A stretch of DNA of 64,000 bases from Mesorhabditis belari (GCA_958450365.1 CAUEEP010000222.1:434001-498000); one strand, 5' to 3'; counted from the first letter of the stretch, positions 10,801 through 41,990 are shown. Numbers and translations are program-made. Notes: generated from the letters alone by a model not told the origin.

Positions 10801-12249
10801 CGTTTGGCTGAACCAAAAGTGCTTGGCTAGCTAGTGTGACTTCCAGAACAGCCAAAAATTCCAAAAAACCTCATCATTTATGTCTAAATTTAGATGGAAA
10901 GTCCCCGGAAACGAGCCGCGTCGCTTGGAGTCAGAGCGAGGTGGGAATTTTGAGGAATTGAAAGAGTCGGATGGTTGTGTGACTTCCAGAAAGACCAAAT
11001 AATCCTCAGTGATCCGATTGCTGCTTTCTAAATAGCCTTTTCCAGCCAGCAACCAATCCGCTCCTCGAAATGTTCACCGCTTCATCGTCGCCGAATCTCT
11101 GCTCAACTCTCCAGCCGCCTCTCCTCGTCCCCACGACCATTCAATCAATTGGAATCCAATCCACAAGCCATCCACCGATCACGGTTTATTTGCCGACCAC
11201 GGTTTATTTGCCGACCATGGTCCTTTTTGATTCTTCATTCTAGGACTAATTTCAGGACTGGAGCTTTATATCTAGATCAGGGCTACTATAGAAGATTTTA
11301 GCTACTTATTAGTTCAAACTGGAACGCACAGTAAAGTTTTGAAACAAAATTATGGCAGATAAAGAACTTTGAGGCTGACGGGAAGGCTAACCGGGATCAA
11401 GGTTTAGGACTGGAGCTAAATATCTAGAATAGGGTTACTGTAGAAAAGTTTAGCTACGTATTAGGCCAAACTGGAGCGCACAGTAAAGATCTAAGCTGAA
11501 ATTTTATCCGATAACCAACTTTGAGCCTAACCGGGATCAAGGTTTAGGACTGGAGCTTTATATCTAGAACAGGGCTACTATAGAAGATTTTAGCTACTTA
11601 TTAGGCCAAGCTGGAACGCACAGTAAAGATCTAAACTGAAATTTTATCTGATAACAAACTTTTTGGCTAACGGGAAGGCTAACTGGGGTCAAGTTTTAGG
11701 ACTGGAGGTTTATATCTAGAACCGGATTACTATAGAAGATTTTAGCTGCATATTAGTTCAAGCTGGAACGCACAGTAGATAAGTAAACTAAAATTATGGT
11801 AGATAACGAACTCTCAGGCTAATTGGGAGGCTACCGGGATCAAGTTTTAGGACTGGAGCTTTAGATCTAGATCAGGGTTAGTATAGAAGATTTTGGCTAC
11901 TTATTAGTTCAAGCTGGAACGCACAGTAAGTGTCTAGACTGAAATTTTATCCGATAACCAGCTTCCAAGGCCACTCCAACTCCAGGCTAACAAAAAAAGC
12001 TAAAATTGGTTGAAAAGTGCGAAAAACTTCTCTAAAACCGAATTTCCAGGACAACCCTCTCCTGCCCACGACGCTCTCTTCATTGATCTCCTCTCCACAC
12101 CAACTCTTTACCCATCTGGCCCATCCCCTTCATCCCCTGAACCGCTTCCTCCCAAAAGACTCTGCAGCTCAGACGTTCCTCCCGCTTTCCTCGGACAACT
12201 CAATCCCAGCCACGGTGCCGCTAATTTTCCCAAATCTTTTCCCAAATGA
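1828..12249 (+). CDS. mab-3: double DM-domain transcription factor, MAB-3/doublesex type
   Basis: Proposed exons: 1828-1936, 2665-2781, 2857-2951, 3183-3362, 5724-5789, 6006-6126, 11046-11219, 12050-12249. Joined they give one open frame of 353 codons plus TGA, with every phase matching. DM domain 1 (about residues 76-130) has CSLCRQHG, GHSCSKRDCECLKC and the basic helix KLMRRRREIMTSQIRLRR. DM domain 2 (about 174-215) has CQKCKNHG, HIKDCQFSTCECPLC and SRRKVE. All zinc ligands are present in both. DM proteins bind the minor groove and drive male differentiation; two DM domains in one protein is the hallmark of nematode MAB-3, a repressor of yolk genes and regulator of male tail and neuron fate. 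The acidic/Ser-Pro N-terminus and Ser-Pro-rich C-terminal tail are typical. The acceptor of exon 5 lies inside a copy of the dispersed box. The donor of exon 7 (GTCCTT) is weak; two in-phase GTTTAT donors lie 18 and 36 bases upstream. Introns 4 and 6 (2.4 and 4.9 kb) are filled with repeats. The last two exons are less certain than the DM exons. Confidence 0.85.
1985..2225. repeat. two-copy direct repeat in mab-3 intron 1
   Basis: GGACTGGCGGTTTTTAC and the following 80 bases occur at about 1988 and 2136 (spacing about 148). Each copy ends in the box fragment TGGATGTCAGG. Confidence 0.7.
2256..2322 (+). pseudogene. tRNA-like element
   Basis: A-box-like TGGCCGAGTGGCTAGC and B-box GGTTCGAGTCC at tRNA spacing. 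A box-like CTGGATGTCAGG lies about 57 bases upstream and GTGTGACATCC downstream. Acceptor-stem pairing is not evident, so a tRNA-derived element is more likely than a working tRNA gene. Lies in mab-3 intron 1. Confidence 0.55.
2548..2612 (+). pseudogene. tRNA-like element
   Basis: Degenerate A box (GTGGTCAAGTGGATAGTG) and good B box (GGTTCGAGTCC). Box CTGGAAGTCACAG starts about 54 bases upstream. Shares the anticodon-side phrase CTCAGGGTCCTGGTTCGA with other tRNA-like copies here. Located just before mab-3 exon 2. Confidence 0.5.
3420..3770. repeat. tandem repeat in mab-3 intron 4, ~143-bp unit, three copies
   Basis: Units carry AACAGCTAATTACTG followed by the box CTGGATATCACAG or CTGGATAGCACAG. 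Boxes start at 3438, 3581 and 3723, i.e. spacings of 143 and 142. Confidence 0.85.
3797..3841 (+). other. hairpin whose 5' arm resembles the SL1 leader
   Basis: GGTTTAGTTACCCAAGT differs from the first 17 bases of the nematode SL1 leader at one position. It pairs with GTAACTAAGCC about 17 bases on, making an 11-bp stem. There is no splice donor or Sm site in the expected place. The flank continues into the foldback repeat family (GTCGTTTAAAGC...), so chance within a repeat is more likely than an SL RNA gene. Confidence 0.25.
4480..4720. repeat. minisatellite, ~19-21-bp unit
   Basis: About a dozen copies of TTGGGACACCCATAGGTCAAC and shorter variants. Open in several frames, but only as periodic Gly/Thr/His peptides. 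Taken as non-coding, in mab-3 intron 4. Confidence 0.85.
5092..5488. repeat. copy 2 of the mab-3 upstream duplication, inside intron 4
   Basis: Direct copy of 1424-1812. It sits about 240 bases upstream of the second-DM exons (5724 on), so it could supply an internal promoter for a transcript with only the second DM domain. That use is inference. It ends at a telomere-like tract. Confidence 0.85.
5487..5512. repeat. interstitial telomere-like tract
   Basis: CCCTAACCCTAAGCCTAACC: mixed CCCTAA and GCCTAA hexamers, i.e. TTAGGG and TTAGGC on the other strand. TTAGGC is the usual nematode telomere repeat. It sits at the end of the duplicated block. Confidence 0.7.
5597..5661 (+). pseudogene. tRNA-like element
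   Basis: TAGCGCAGTGGATAAATTCC (A-box-like) and GGTTCGAGTCC (B box). An inverted box GTGTGACTTCCAG follows at 5711-5723; that same box is the acceptor of mab-3 exon 5. Confidence 0.5.
6440..8860. repeat. array of tRNA-like modules, six copies, ~295-304-bp unit
   Basis: Six modules (tRNA-like parts at 6511-6582, 6815-6884, 7575-7641, 7875-7946, 8469-8540, 8775-8845). Order within a module: forward box CTGGAA(CG/GT)CACAG; about 50 bases; A box GGCCTAGTGGTTAGCGA; CTGAGGGTCC; B box GGTTCGATTCC; AT-rich tail; inverted box TGTGCGTTCCAG. Forward boxes start at 6460, 6764, 7528, 7824, 8429 and 8724. Pairs are 295-304 apart, twice 147-152. Acceptor stems are not complementary, so a tRNA-derived repeat is favoured over a tRNA cluster. 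In mab-3 intron 6. Fragments of 6240-6360 recur at 7320-7440. Confidence 0.8.
9190..9790. repeat. tandem repeat, 141-bp unit, four copies
   Basis: Units read AAGCATTTTAGGCCAAGC then box CTGGAACGCAGGA. Boxes start at 9211, 9352, 9493 and 9634: exactly 141 each. The next box, at 9774 (CTGGAACGCACAG), keeps the register at 140 although the sequence around it is different. Confidence 0.9.
9826..9896 (+). pseudogene. tRNA-like element
   Basis: TGGTCTAGTGGATAGCGCGC (A box and D arm) and GGTTCGAGACC (B box). Box CTGGAACGCACAG starts 52 bases upstream (9774). The D-arm pairing is among the better ones here, but no acceptor stem is apparent. Confidence 0.5.
11240..11960. repeat. tandem repeat between mab-3 exons 7 and 8, 140-152-bp units, five copies
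   Basis: Units contain TTTAGGACTGGAGCTTTA, GAAGATTTTAGCTAC and the box CTGGAACGCACAGT. Boxes start at 11329, 11471, 11611, 11763 and 11914: spacings 142, 140, 152, 151. Two more copies of the family lie at 14130-14400. Confidence 0.9.
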
Positions 12250-12369
12250 ATACCAGAATCTGCTGGGTGGATCGTTGTTGAATCTTTCGCCGAACAGCGA
12301 TAATATCCCTGTAACCAAGACAAATCCTTAACTCTAGAATTCATTTTTTTTCTTTCATTTTTTTTCTTA

Positions 12370-13690
12370 ATTTTTTGATTTCTATACATTCTGTGATATC
12401 CAGAACTCACAAATCGTTGATTTGAATCACTCTTTTCTTCTCAATTTTCTCTATTTTAGTCACTGATCTCAGAATGGCAAAGGAACGAACGAAAAAGAGA
12501 GCACTTTAAGCCTAGAAAAAAGTGTTATTCGTCCCACGCGTAAAGTCTTAGTGAAAGAGCTCGAAAAATGTATATGTCGTAGCCGATTATGAATGAATTT
12601 TGTTTTGGCAAATCTTTCTAGTAAAGCAACCATTTAATTTATGAGGACAATATTAAATGATCTTGTAGCGAATTCAATTCTGCGTCGATTGGTACCAAAT
12701 TTTGGGGGTTTAGGTTAAAAATTACCGCCGCTACAACGCCCCGTAGCCGATGATGAATGAGTGGGTCTAGGAGCGTCCAACCATCAGATTCTGAGTCTTC
12801 AGCTGATTATGGACGTTCCTTTATACTGAAAGGCTACTGTGACACCCAGAATGGCCAGGCTAGTTCTTAGAATTTCGAAATAACCCTCGATTGGCTCTAA
12901 AACGGGTCGAACTCAAACTGGTCAAAATCAAATTTCCTCAATCACACCTATCGACGTTCCTTTATACTCAAAGGCTACTGTGACATCCAGAACGGCCAGT
13001 CCAGTTTTTAGAATTTCGAAATAACCCTTGATTTGCTCGAAAACCAAACGAACTCAAACTGGTCAAAAAAAATTTCTCAACTTACACCTATTGACGTTCT
13101 TTTAGATTCAAAGGCTACTGTGACATCCAGAATGGCCAGTCCAGTTTTTAGAATTTCGAAATAACCCTCGGTTTGCTGTAAAACGAGTCGAAATCAAACT
13201 GGTCAAAACCAAATTTTCCAAATTACAACTATGGACGTTCCTTTATACTGAAAGGCTACTGTGACATCCAGAATGCCCAGTCTAGTTTTTAGAATTTCGA
13301 AATAACCCTCGATTTGCTCTAAAACGAGTCGATCTTGTAGCGAATTAAATTCTGCGTCGATTGGTACCAAATTTGGGGGTTTAGGTTAAAAATTTAACAT
13401 AATTATTAATGATTCTGCGTTGAATGATACCAAATAGTTGATGGTTGGAGGTTTCTAGACTCATTGGACGCTCCTAGACCTCCTAGACCTAGACCTCCTC
13501 CATTCATCATCGGCTGAAATTCCTAATCGACTGAAATTCATAATCGGCTACGACATATACATTCTGTGACATCCAGAACTCACGAATCGATCATTTAAAT
13601 CACTCTTTTCTTCTCAAGTTTCTCTATTTTAGTCACTGATCTGAGAATGGCAAAGAAACGATCAAAAAAAGAGGACTTTAAGCCTAGAAA
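12370..13690. repeat. nested element between direct repeats, with a 141-bp tandem array
   Basis: The intergenic gap between mab-3 and serine racemase. About 12370-12500 and 13555-13690 are direct copies. The inner ends carry GTCGTAGCCGATTATGAAT (12578 on) and its reverse complement (13535-13560). The core (12830-13330) has four tandem units with inverted boxes CTGTGACATCCAG ending at 12849, 12990, 13130 and 13271: spacings 141, 140, 141. No coding signal seen. Confidence 0.75.
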
Positions 13691-13912
13691 AGCTGATATT
13701 CGTGCAAGCTGGAACGCAGGTTTTCTATAAACTTCATTTGTGATCTTATTTTCTTTTATTTTTTTATTTTTTCTTTGAAGCTGAAGCCGATCCGAAGCCG
13801 CCTTTTTTTTTTTTGTAAAGTCAATCATTTTTTGCATTTGCTTAGTTGTTTTTTTTTGTTTTTCGTATATTTTATTTTATTTATTTATTTTAAAGATAAA
13901 TCTTTCCCTTTT

Positions 13913-16900
13913 TTATAAAGGCAAAAAGGTCAAATCGCAATTCCCACCGCAGAGAATGATCGCCACATTTTTGCCCTTAAAAAATCTCGATTATACCATT
14001 TTTTTGCTTCTTTTCAATCAAACCTTCAACGCGAACCCGACCTCTTTCGCCATTTTCAACAAACCGGCCAACGGCACGCCCGCCGTCGGCTCGACGCGTT
14101 GCTAAATTCGAAAAATCAAGCACATCTACGGCCTAGCGGAATCAAGCTTTAGGACTGGAGCTTTAGATCTAGAACAGGGTTACTGTAGAAGATTTTAGCG
14201 ACATATTAGTTCAAGCTGGAAGGCACAGTAGATAAGTAAACTAAAATTATGGTAGATAACGAACTTTCAGGCTAACCAGGGTCACAGTTTAGGACTGGAG
14301 CTTTAGATCTAGAACAGGGTTACTGTAGAAGATTTTAGCGACATATTAGTTCAAGCTGGGACGCACAGTAGATAAGCAAGTTAAAATTATGCAGATTGCT
14401 GTCAGTTTAAAAACGGCTAAAACCTCTTGTACTCGATAATCCAAAAGAAAATTTTCAAGTGCACCAGAAAGGGTATGTTTAGGCTTTATTGGATTGTGTG
14501 ACTTCCAGGATTAAAGATTCAGTCAAGAAATTCAGATGTTGTCAGTTTAAAAACGGCTAAAACCTCTTGACCTCGATAATCCAAAAAATTTTTTCAAGTG
14601 CGCCAGAAAGGGTGTGTTTAGGCTTTATTGGGTTGTGTGACTTCCAGGATTAAAGATTCAGTCAAGCAATTTAGATGTTCTCGGTTTGGAAACGGCTAAA
14701 ACCTCTTGACCTCGATCATTCAAAAAGAAATTCTTCTAGTGCACCAGAAAGGGTATGTTTAGGCTTTATTGGATTGTGTGACTTCCAGGATTAAAGATTC
14801 AGTCAAGAAATTTAGATGTTCTCGGTTTGGAAACGGTTAAAACCTCTTGAACTTGATAATCCAAAAGTAATTCTTCAAGTGCACCAGAAAGGGTATGTTT
14901 AGGCTTTATTGGAAAGTGTGCCATCCAGGATTGACGAATTGCTCAAAAAACTTATTAGTTATTGGTTTAGAAACTGTTAAAACCTCTTGAACTCTTCTCA
15001 GCCCTTCTCAGCCCTTCTCAGCTCCAGTCCCCATCGACCGTACCTTCAGCCTCGTCCAAATCAGCGCCACGGCCTCTTTGATCTCCTCCTCGCCGACCGT
15101 TAAAATCGTGTCTTTGCAATATTTTTGCAAAATTGGATATGGATTAGCGCCGACTCGCAACACTCGAATACCGTCAGCTATCTTGAAATACGTTCTTAAA
15201 TTCATTTTCCCTTTCCCCACCGTGTTCAGCGAGTCCAAATCGCCTCGAATTTGACCGTTTTCCAAATAAATATGCAATCCTTTCCCATTTGGTTCGACCA
15301 AATACACTAAAAACGATTTTTTAACCGTAAACAGTCATGATCTGGAAAAACTAACAACGTAGAAGCAAAAGCTGGAACGCAGCACAAACTCTTTGCAAAT
15401 TTTAGACCAATTCAAAAACAAACAAAAAATTTCGAGCAGCCAGCGGACTCGAACCCGCGATCACTTGAGCGAGAGCCAAGCTCACTAACCACTTGGCCAT
15501 CAGAACTTTTGGTTAAATCTTGGTTTTAAAGATCTCCACATCTTCTGTGCCTTCCAGATCGTCCCCAGGACAGCTCGATTTTTGCTTGTTTCTCTAGATT
15601 TTTGCTTAATTCTTGCCATTCTCACTCAAAAAGCTATAAAAAAAGGAAATTTAGCGATTAAAATGCTCAAATCAACGAAATACTCACCCTGCACATTGGG
15701 TTTCGTCTGTTTGATATAAGTGGCCATGCCAGCAGCCAAGCCTCCACCGCCAACAGCGAGGAAAACCGCGTCCAAGTTGGGCAACTCATCCAACAGTTCG
15801 ACTGCGGCTGTTCCCTAGAAAAATGAAGAATGAGTAAAAGAGTTGGCAAGTGTGCCATCCAGGATTAACGAATTGATCAAAAAACTTATTAGTTATTGGT
15901 TTAGAAACGGCTAAAATCTCTTGAACTCGATCATCCAAAAAGAAATTCTTCTAGTGCGCCAGAAAGGGTGTGTTTTGGCTTTATTGGGTTGTGTGACTTC
16001 CAGGATTAACGAATTGATCAAAAAACTTATTAGTTGTTGGTTTAGAAACGGCTAAAATCTCTTGAACTCGATCATCCAAAAAGAAATTCTTCAAGTGCGC
16101 CAGAAAGGGTGTGTTTTGGCTTAATTGGGTTGTGTGACTTCCAGGATTAACGAATTGCTCAAAAAAACTTATTAGTTGTTGGCGTAGAAACTGTTAAAAC
16201 CTCTTGCACTCGATTGCACTCCTTACACCAACAATGGGACACTTTTTGTGCACCAGAAAGGATGCGTTTGCAAATTTTGGATGCCACTGGGCACAAACCT
16301 GGCCAGCCATGATCACTTGATCGTCAAACGGTGGCACAATTGTTAATCCTCTTTCTGTGGCCACTTTTTCGCACGTTTCTTCGCTGAATACTTTCAAATG
16401 CTAATTAAATGCTAATTTATAGCTTTTAAGAGTACTGTAACGTCTTGTCCAAAAAAACCCACCGACTTTTCATCGTCGGCTCACAAAGAATAATCTCGGC
16501 TCCATAGGCTTTCATGCCTTCGAGCTGAAAATTTGGAATAAACTTCATAATTCCTTTTCCAATCAATTCTGTGACCTCCAGATCCCCCAGAAAATCTCTT
16601 ATTTTTATTTAAATCATCGAAAAAACGACAAAAATTCATCCAGTCCTAAAATTTTTCAAATTCTCCTCATTATCTCAAGTTCTATTCGATTTTTTTACGA
16701 TCTAATCAAACTTTTCACATATCTGGATATCACTCTATCTACCGTACTCACTTTTGACGGTGGTGCTGTACGCGGGACTACGACGGTACAGGGTAGGCCG
16801 GCCGCTCGAGCTGCATAGGATAAACCCTGACCGTGATTTCCCGACGAATGGGTAATCTAAAGTTATAAAATGATTGTAGTGCGTTCCAGCTTGACCGTTT

Positions 16901-19010
16901 CCGCAAGAATTTTCAACTTTTTACGCTAATTTCCGACTACAAACCACTCCATTCGTTTTCCCGGCCTCTTTCAACAGTTGTACTGCATTGCAAGCGCCTC
17001 TCGCCTTGAAGGATCCGGTTTTCTGGAAGGGATTTTTGTGAAAACATTGAGATTTCGGAAAATCTGAAACAGATATGCAAATTTGCGGCTCGCGGAGTCG
17101 AACCTACGACCCCCCGAGTGAGAGCCAAGCTCACTAACCACTCGGCCACGAGGATTTAGCTCTAGATTTCGAAGTTAAACGCGAGAAAATGTTCGCTGAC
17201 TTCCAGATCGCACAGTAAAAAGCTTATTTTGGTCAATTTCTCTTCTAAATTCGCTTAATTTCATCCATTCTCAATCCATCCGGCCACCAAAACAAAATTG
17301 CTTCTAAATCTATTTCGCAAAAACACTGCAAAAAATGTTTAATGACTTCCAGATCCTCGGAAAAACTTTTGATTTCATAAAATTTTCCAACTCTTTCCCC
17401 ATAATTTCATTCATTCTCAAATCGCGAAACCCGGAACAAAGATTTTTTGCAGTAATTCGATCAGAAAAATGAGTGAAAAAGAAAGTTTCAAAGATCTATA
17501 TGAGGGAAAAAGGAAAGAGAAGGAGAAGGAGAAGGAGAAGGAGAAGGAGAAGGAGAAGGAGAAGGAGAAGGAGAAGGAGAAGGAGAAGGAGAAGGAGAAG
17601 GAGAAGGAGAAGGAGGAAGAGAAGGAGAAGGAGAAGGAGAAGGAGAAGAAGGAGAAAGAAAAAGAATCCCTCACCAGTCATTTAAATAGGGATCTTGCTT
17701 TCGCTTTGTAGATGTTCTTAAATGAAGATTTTGAGCTTTAAATTTGTACCCTGAAGAACCAAATTTGTAGAGAAAAGGAACCAAATTCGTAGAGAAGAAG
17801 GACCAAATCTACAAATTCTACAAATCTTTAGGGGTATTTGGGTGATAGGGGATTCTGTGTATTTGGCGTTGATTTGGCCGAAACTGTGCATTTGGTATTT
17901 GGCCGAAACTCTGTATTTGGTATTTGGCCCAAACTTTGAAGGCTTATATCTCGAAAACGGCTGAAGATTGGTGGGATTTGAAAGCGGCTTCGGGATGCGC
18001 TCGGGCGAGGGTTTTTTTTGTTGCCCAAGTATATAAAGCGTAAATGAGTTTGCTAAAATTCCCGTTTTTTTTTTTTGCTTTCACAATCAATGACGTCACT
18101 GCTGCGAAAGCAAATATAAAATAAATTGAACTCAACCAAAACGACCGTTTATATTAAGATTTTGATAAATCCTGAAATTCTAGTGTCATCCTGGAGTGCA
18201 CAGCGGGGAACTAGATGCTTTTGAAGGTTGAATTTTACATTCTCTTCATGCCGCCATGGCCGAGCGGCTAAGGAGTCTTGTTTCCTGGTCACGGGTTTGA
18301 TCCCAGCGGCTAGAAAATTTGCCTCATTGGCTCTTTAAATGGGTTTTAGAACCAAATTTAGAGAGATAAGGAACCAAATCTAGGGAGATCAGCAGCCAGA
18401 TTTAGAGAGAACAGGAACCAAATTTAGAGAGATAGGGAACCAATTGTAGAGAGATAAGGAACCAAATCTAGAGAAATAAGGAACCAAATTTAGAGAGAAC
18501 AGGAACCAATTTGAGAGATCAGGATCAGGATCAGGGTATTCAGTCTACTTTAGCTGGATTACGGTATTAAGTGTAGATTGTGTATTCAGCTTAGAATAAG
18601 GTATTCAGTCTACTTTAGCTGGATTACGGTATTTAGTCCAGATTGGGTATTCAGTCTATTTAGAGAGATCAGAAACCAAATTTAGAGAGATAAAGAACCA
18701 AATTTTTAGAGAAAAGGAGCCAAATTTGTAGAGAAAAGGCACCAACCAAAACAAAACAAAAAAAAAACCTGCAAATGTTCTCCTTTGAAAAAAACATGAC
18801 ATCCGGCAAAACGATCGATCGTTTCCGAGGTGAAAATCGGAGTTTTATGGACGACGTTCTTTATCTAAAAACGAGAAATTTGCATTCATTATCTATAAAA
18901 AATCATTTCAAATGCTAATTTCCATTTAAAAGAATCGAAATCTTTTCGAATCTTTTCCATCTCACCCTTTCAGCCGCTTCAACGACCTCTTTTGCAGTGA
19001 AATCGCTCAT
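13913..19010 (-). CDS. srr: serine racemase (PLP fold-type II)
   Basis: Proposed exons, 5' to 3' on the - strand: 19010-18966, 18864-18769, 17022-16945, 16856-16752, 16524-16463, 16383-16299, 15814-15688, 15306-15044, 14101-14024, 13975-13913. They join in phase to 333 codons plus TAA, the usual length of serine racemase and far shorter than threonine deaminases with regulatory ACT domains. Visible motifs: FFKGEHLQKTGSFKARGA (the Lys that binds PLP), SSGNHGQ (phosphate/substrate loop with the second catalytic Ser), GGGGLAAG (the Gly-rich PLP phosphate loop), VEPTAGVPLAG, and CGGN near the C-terminus. The enzyme interconverts L- and D-serine and also eliminates water to pyruvate; it is cytosolic and stimulated by divalent cations and ATP in other animals. 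Introns are full of boxes and tRNA-like copies; intron 2 has a GAGAAG tract. An acceptor CTTCAG lies 4 bases before the ATG. Serine/threonine dehydratase activity alone is the main alternative. Confidence 0.88.
14130..14400. repeat. two further copies of the 11.24-11.96 kb tandem family
   Basis: In serine racemase intron 8. Boxes CTGGAAGGCACAG (about 14218) and CTGGGACGCACAG (about 14357) lie about 139 apart, within TTTAGGACTGGAGCTTTAG units. Confidence 0.85.
14400..14990. repeat. tandem repeat, ~140-bp unit, four copies
   Basis: Units contain GGCTAAAACCTCTTGA, GCACCAGAAAGGGTATG and the inverted box GTGTGACTTCCAGG. Boxes end at 14508, 14647, 14788 and 14928: spacings 139, 141, 140. Lies in an intron of the serine racemase gene. 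Confidence 0.9.
15436..15508 (-). pseudogene. tRNA-like element in a serine racemase intron
   Basis: On the - strand: TGGCCAAGTGGTTAGTGAGC (A box) and GGGTTCGAGTCCGC (B box). Bracketed by CTGGAACGCAGC at 15371 and CTGTGCCTTCCAG at about 15545-15557. T-stem and acceptor stem are both broken. Confidence 0.55.
15845..16210. repeat. tandem repeat, 141-bp unit, about 2.5 copies
   Basis: Same family as 14400-14990. Inverted boxes end at 15862, 16003 and 16144, both spacings 141. It fills the intron between serine racemase exons 6 and 7. Confidence 0.9.
17085..17155 (-). pseudogene. tRNA-like element in a serine racemase intron
   Basis: On the - strand: TGGCCGAGTGGTTAGTGAGC and GGTTCGACTCCGC. Followed on the + strand by the inverted-type box GCTGACTTCCAG (about 17203). 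Confidence 0.55.
17510..17660. repeat. GAGAAG hexanucleotide microsatellite
   Basis: About 23 nearly perfect copies of the purine-only hexamer in serine racemase intron 2. The open frames across it (Lys-Glu, Arg or Ser-Phe runs) are consequences of the repeat and not genes. Confidence 0.95.
17740..18740. repeat. minisatellites of AACCAAATTTAGAGAGA and TTTGGTATTTGGCC type
   Basis: Several short-period blocks in serine racemase intron 2: GGAACCAAATTTAGAGAGATAA (about 22 bp) at 18345-18510 and 18660-18740; TATTTGGCCGAAACT at 17830-17935; GTATTCAGTCTACTTTAGC at 18537-18660. A tRNA-like element sits between them. Confidence 0.8.
18251..18313 (+). pseudogene. tRNA-like element
   Basis: CATGGCCGAGCGGCTAAGG (A box) and GGGTTTGATCCC (B box). 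GCCGC near the 5' end can pair with GCGGC at the 3' end, so five acceptor pairs survive. Box CTGGAGTGCACAG lies about 62 bases upstream. The gap between arms is short for a normal tRNA. Confidence 0.5.
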
Positions 19011-19022
19011 TTTTCTGAAGTA
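19011..19022 (-). promoter_or_regulatory. candidate spliced-leader acceptor of serine racemase
   Basis: On the - strand TACTTCAG ends four bases before the start codon. The kinase stop codon is about 2.2 kb upstream, too far for a tight operon. Confidence 0.45.
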
Positions 19023-19340
19023 TTCTTTTCGAATTTTGAATAAATTCAATTCTAAAAGATCTAATATAATTCTAAAGATCAATAAAATGGTTTAAAATGG
19101 TTTAAAATGGTTTAAAATCAAAAATTCGTTAATCTTTGACCTCTCAAATCACCAAAAAACGAGAAAAAACGCAAAAAAAAGAGGAAAATCGATTTTTAGC
19201 GATAAAGAGTCAAAAAAGAGCCTTTTCACTGCCTAATCAAAAGAGCAAACGGCGCGAAAATAAAGGAAAATAATTGAAAACGAGCGAGATCAATCTTCTT
19301 GAAGAAAACCGTGAATCTTAAAAATGCAAAAAGTTTTTGG

Positions 19341-19410
19341 CAATGAGCGGACTCGAACCAGCACCCCTCGGTCTGGCAACCAAGCTCGCTAGCCACTCGG
19401 CCACGAGGAA
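19341..19410 (-). pseudogene. tRNA-like element
   Basis: On the - strand: TGGCCGAGTGGCTAGCGAGC and GGTTCGAGTCCGC. An inverted-type box CTGTGACCTCCAG lies about 45 bases further right (about 19450), i.e. upstream of the element on its own strand. Confidence 0.55.
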
Positions 19411-19630
19411 ACCTATCTAAAATTCTCTGTTATGAACAGAGAAATTATCTGTGACCTCCAGAAAGCAGGAATAATCGTTAACTAAAGCTAAATGGGCAAA
19501 TTCATGAGGATCAACGTTTCGCTCAAAAATCTAGCTAAAATAGCGCTAGTCCAAGGTTCCAAGCTGTTATTGGTGCCAGCTGGCAGTCACAGAACTTGCA
19601 GAAAGATTCAGATAATAAAAATCTCAACAT

Positions 19631-19703
19631 TTCTCGGTGGCTTAATGGTTAGTGATCTAAGCTACCAATCGAAAGGTCGATGGTTCGACTCCCGGAGGCG
19701 CCA
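19631..19703 (+). pseudogene. tRNA-like element
   Basis: GGTGGCTTAATGGTTAGTGA (A box) and GGTTCGACTCCCGG (B box). A variant box CTGGCAGTCACAG starts about 53 bases upstream. Shares ACCAATCGAAAGGTCGA with the copy at 54733. Confidence 0.55.
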
Positions 19704-20067
19704 AAATTTCTTGCAAAAACTCAAAAAATTTCTCTTTTTGATAAGCTAATCGTATTTCGCTGCCAAGCTCGGTATTAGTTTTTGGCTAGAGTAACGCTAC
19801 GTACTTGAAAATCGTTTTGAGAAGTCCCAAATTCGATTTTAAAGAAATTTCTCTCCTCCTTGATCGATTTTGATGCTTTTTGTTATCAAAAGATGTCCAA
19901 AGATGTCTAAAGATGTTCAAAGATGCCCAAAAGATGATCTTTTCTAATAAAAAGTGAAAAGATCTCAAATTTTGACTGATTTCGTGGTTCACCTACTCAA
20001 TAGTTGCCTAAAGTTCAAAATTGCTTAAAGCTCAATTTTATGCTTTCGAAAACCTAGTGTGACATCC

Positions 20068-21178
20068 AGATTGTCCATTTTCGACTTTAAACAACCAGTT
20101 AGGCATAAGGGGGACAAAGTGAGGCTCGATTTCTTTCTTTTCTCTCCATTTCGCTTTAATTACTCAAATTTTTGACAATAGCTGGCAGCGAATGCTGTGG
20201 CTGTGGCTTCAGGATTCAAAAACCAACAATAGATTTGGATTCCCAACCAGAGAAAACCCTCAAAACCAAATTTCCAAGCTTTTATTTTAGGATTTTCACA
20301 TGTTCGTATAAATCGTTTGAATTTGTGTCCATTTCACCAAAGTACTCAAAGTGATAGTTTTCTGAAAAAAACACTCTGATCGTCAATGCTTTAACAAAGA
20401 ATGTTTAAAAATGTTTATTCCAGTGTTTTGTTTGATCTAAAAAAAATTCAATTAAAAGAAAAAGAACACTTGCAAAAAAAAAGGGTTCACAAAAAAGGTT
20501 GGCGTAAAATTCTCAAATTTTTAGATAAATTGCATTAAAAGGATACGAAAAACAAGTTACTCAGAGGGAAGAAAAAAGTCCAAGTCCGATAAAAGTCCGA
20601 TAAAACTTCAAAAAAAGTAGAAAATTCGGGCTAATGAATGAATGGGGGAAATCACAGAATTCTTGGGGGAATGTAGGGAAAAAAAGAAATGCGAAATTCT
20701 TGCAAAATATGTTCTTTGTGTTGTGTGTGAAATGGAGTCGACAAAAAAGGCCCGTAAATGGAAAAGTTTCAGAAAATCATTAAATCAGAAAATCAGAAAA
20801 TCAAAAAATTATAAAATCATAAAATCAGGAATCGGTGAATTTCAAAGTAAAAATGCGAAAAATCACAAAAATTCTTCAAAAATTTGGCCCAAATCAAGAG
20901 GTTTCAATGGGGGGAAATGTGGGATTTTTCAAGAAATTCGCAAAATTTGTAAAATTTGTGCAATTCTTGACGAATCTGGCAAAGTCGAGAATTTTAAGCG
21001 ATTCGGCAGCGACCCAGAAGAGAAACAAAGCAAGGGATTTACAAAAATTTGGATGTTTTTTTTCAGCTTATGTACACATAAAGAGCAGAAAGGCAGTGAA
21101 TTTGCATATTAAATGCAAATTCGCATAAAAAAATTGGTACCTAGTTGGAAAATAATAATTTCACCTTCACTAAACCAT
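20068..21178. other. kinase-serine racemase intergenic gap
   Basis: Low-complexity A-rich sequence. A 156-codon open frame at 20642-21112 (+) is Lys/Ile/Asn-rich, lies antisense to the likely 3'-UTR of the kinase gene and resembles no family. I see no box and no gene in it. Confidence 0.6.

Positions 21179-41990
<20,812 letters not shown>

Noticed and set aside
12050..12331. Alternative frame of mab-3 last exon ending at 12331
   Set aside because: Open and Pro/Leu-rich, but needs a phase not offered by exon 7; the frame ending at 12249 fits phase 1.
17417..17711. Open frames on both strands rich in Lys-Glu, Arg, Leu or Ser-Phe
   Set aside because: All arise from the GAGAAG microsatellite inside serine racemase intron 2.
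13913..19010. Threonine dehydratase instead of serine racemase
   Set aside because: Only 333 residues with no ACT domain, and the motif set fits serine racemase better; dehydratase side activity is not excluded.
20642..21112. 156-codon open frame (+) downstream of the kinase
   Set aside because: A-rich low-complexity sequence, antisense to the kinase 3' region, no splice context or motif.
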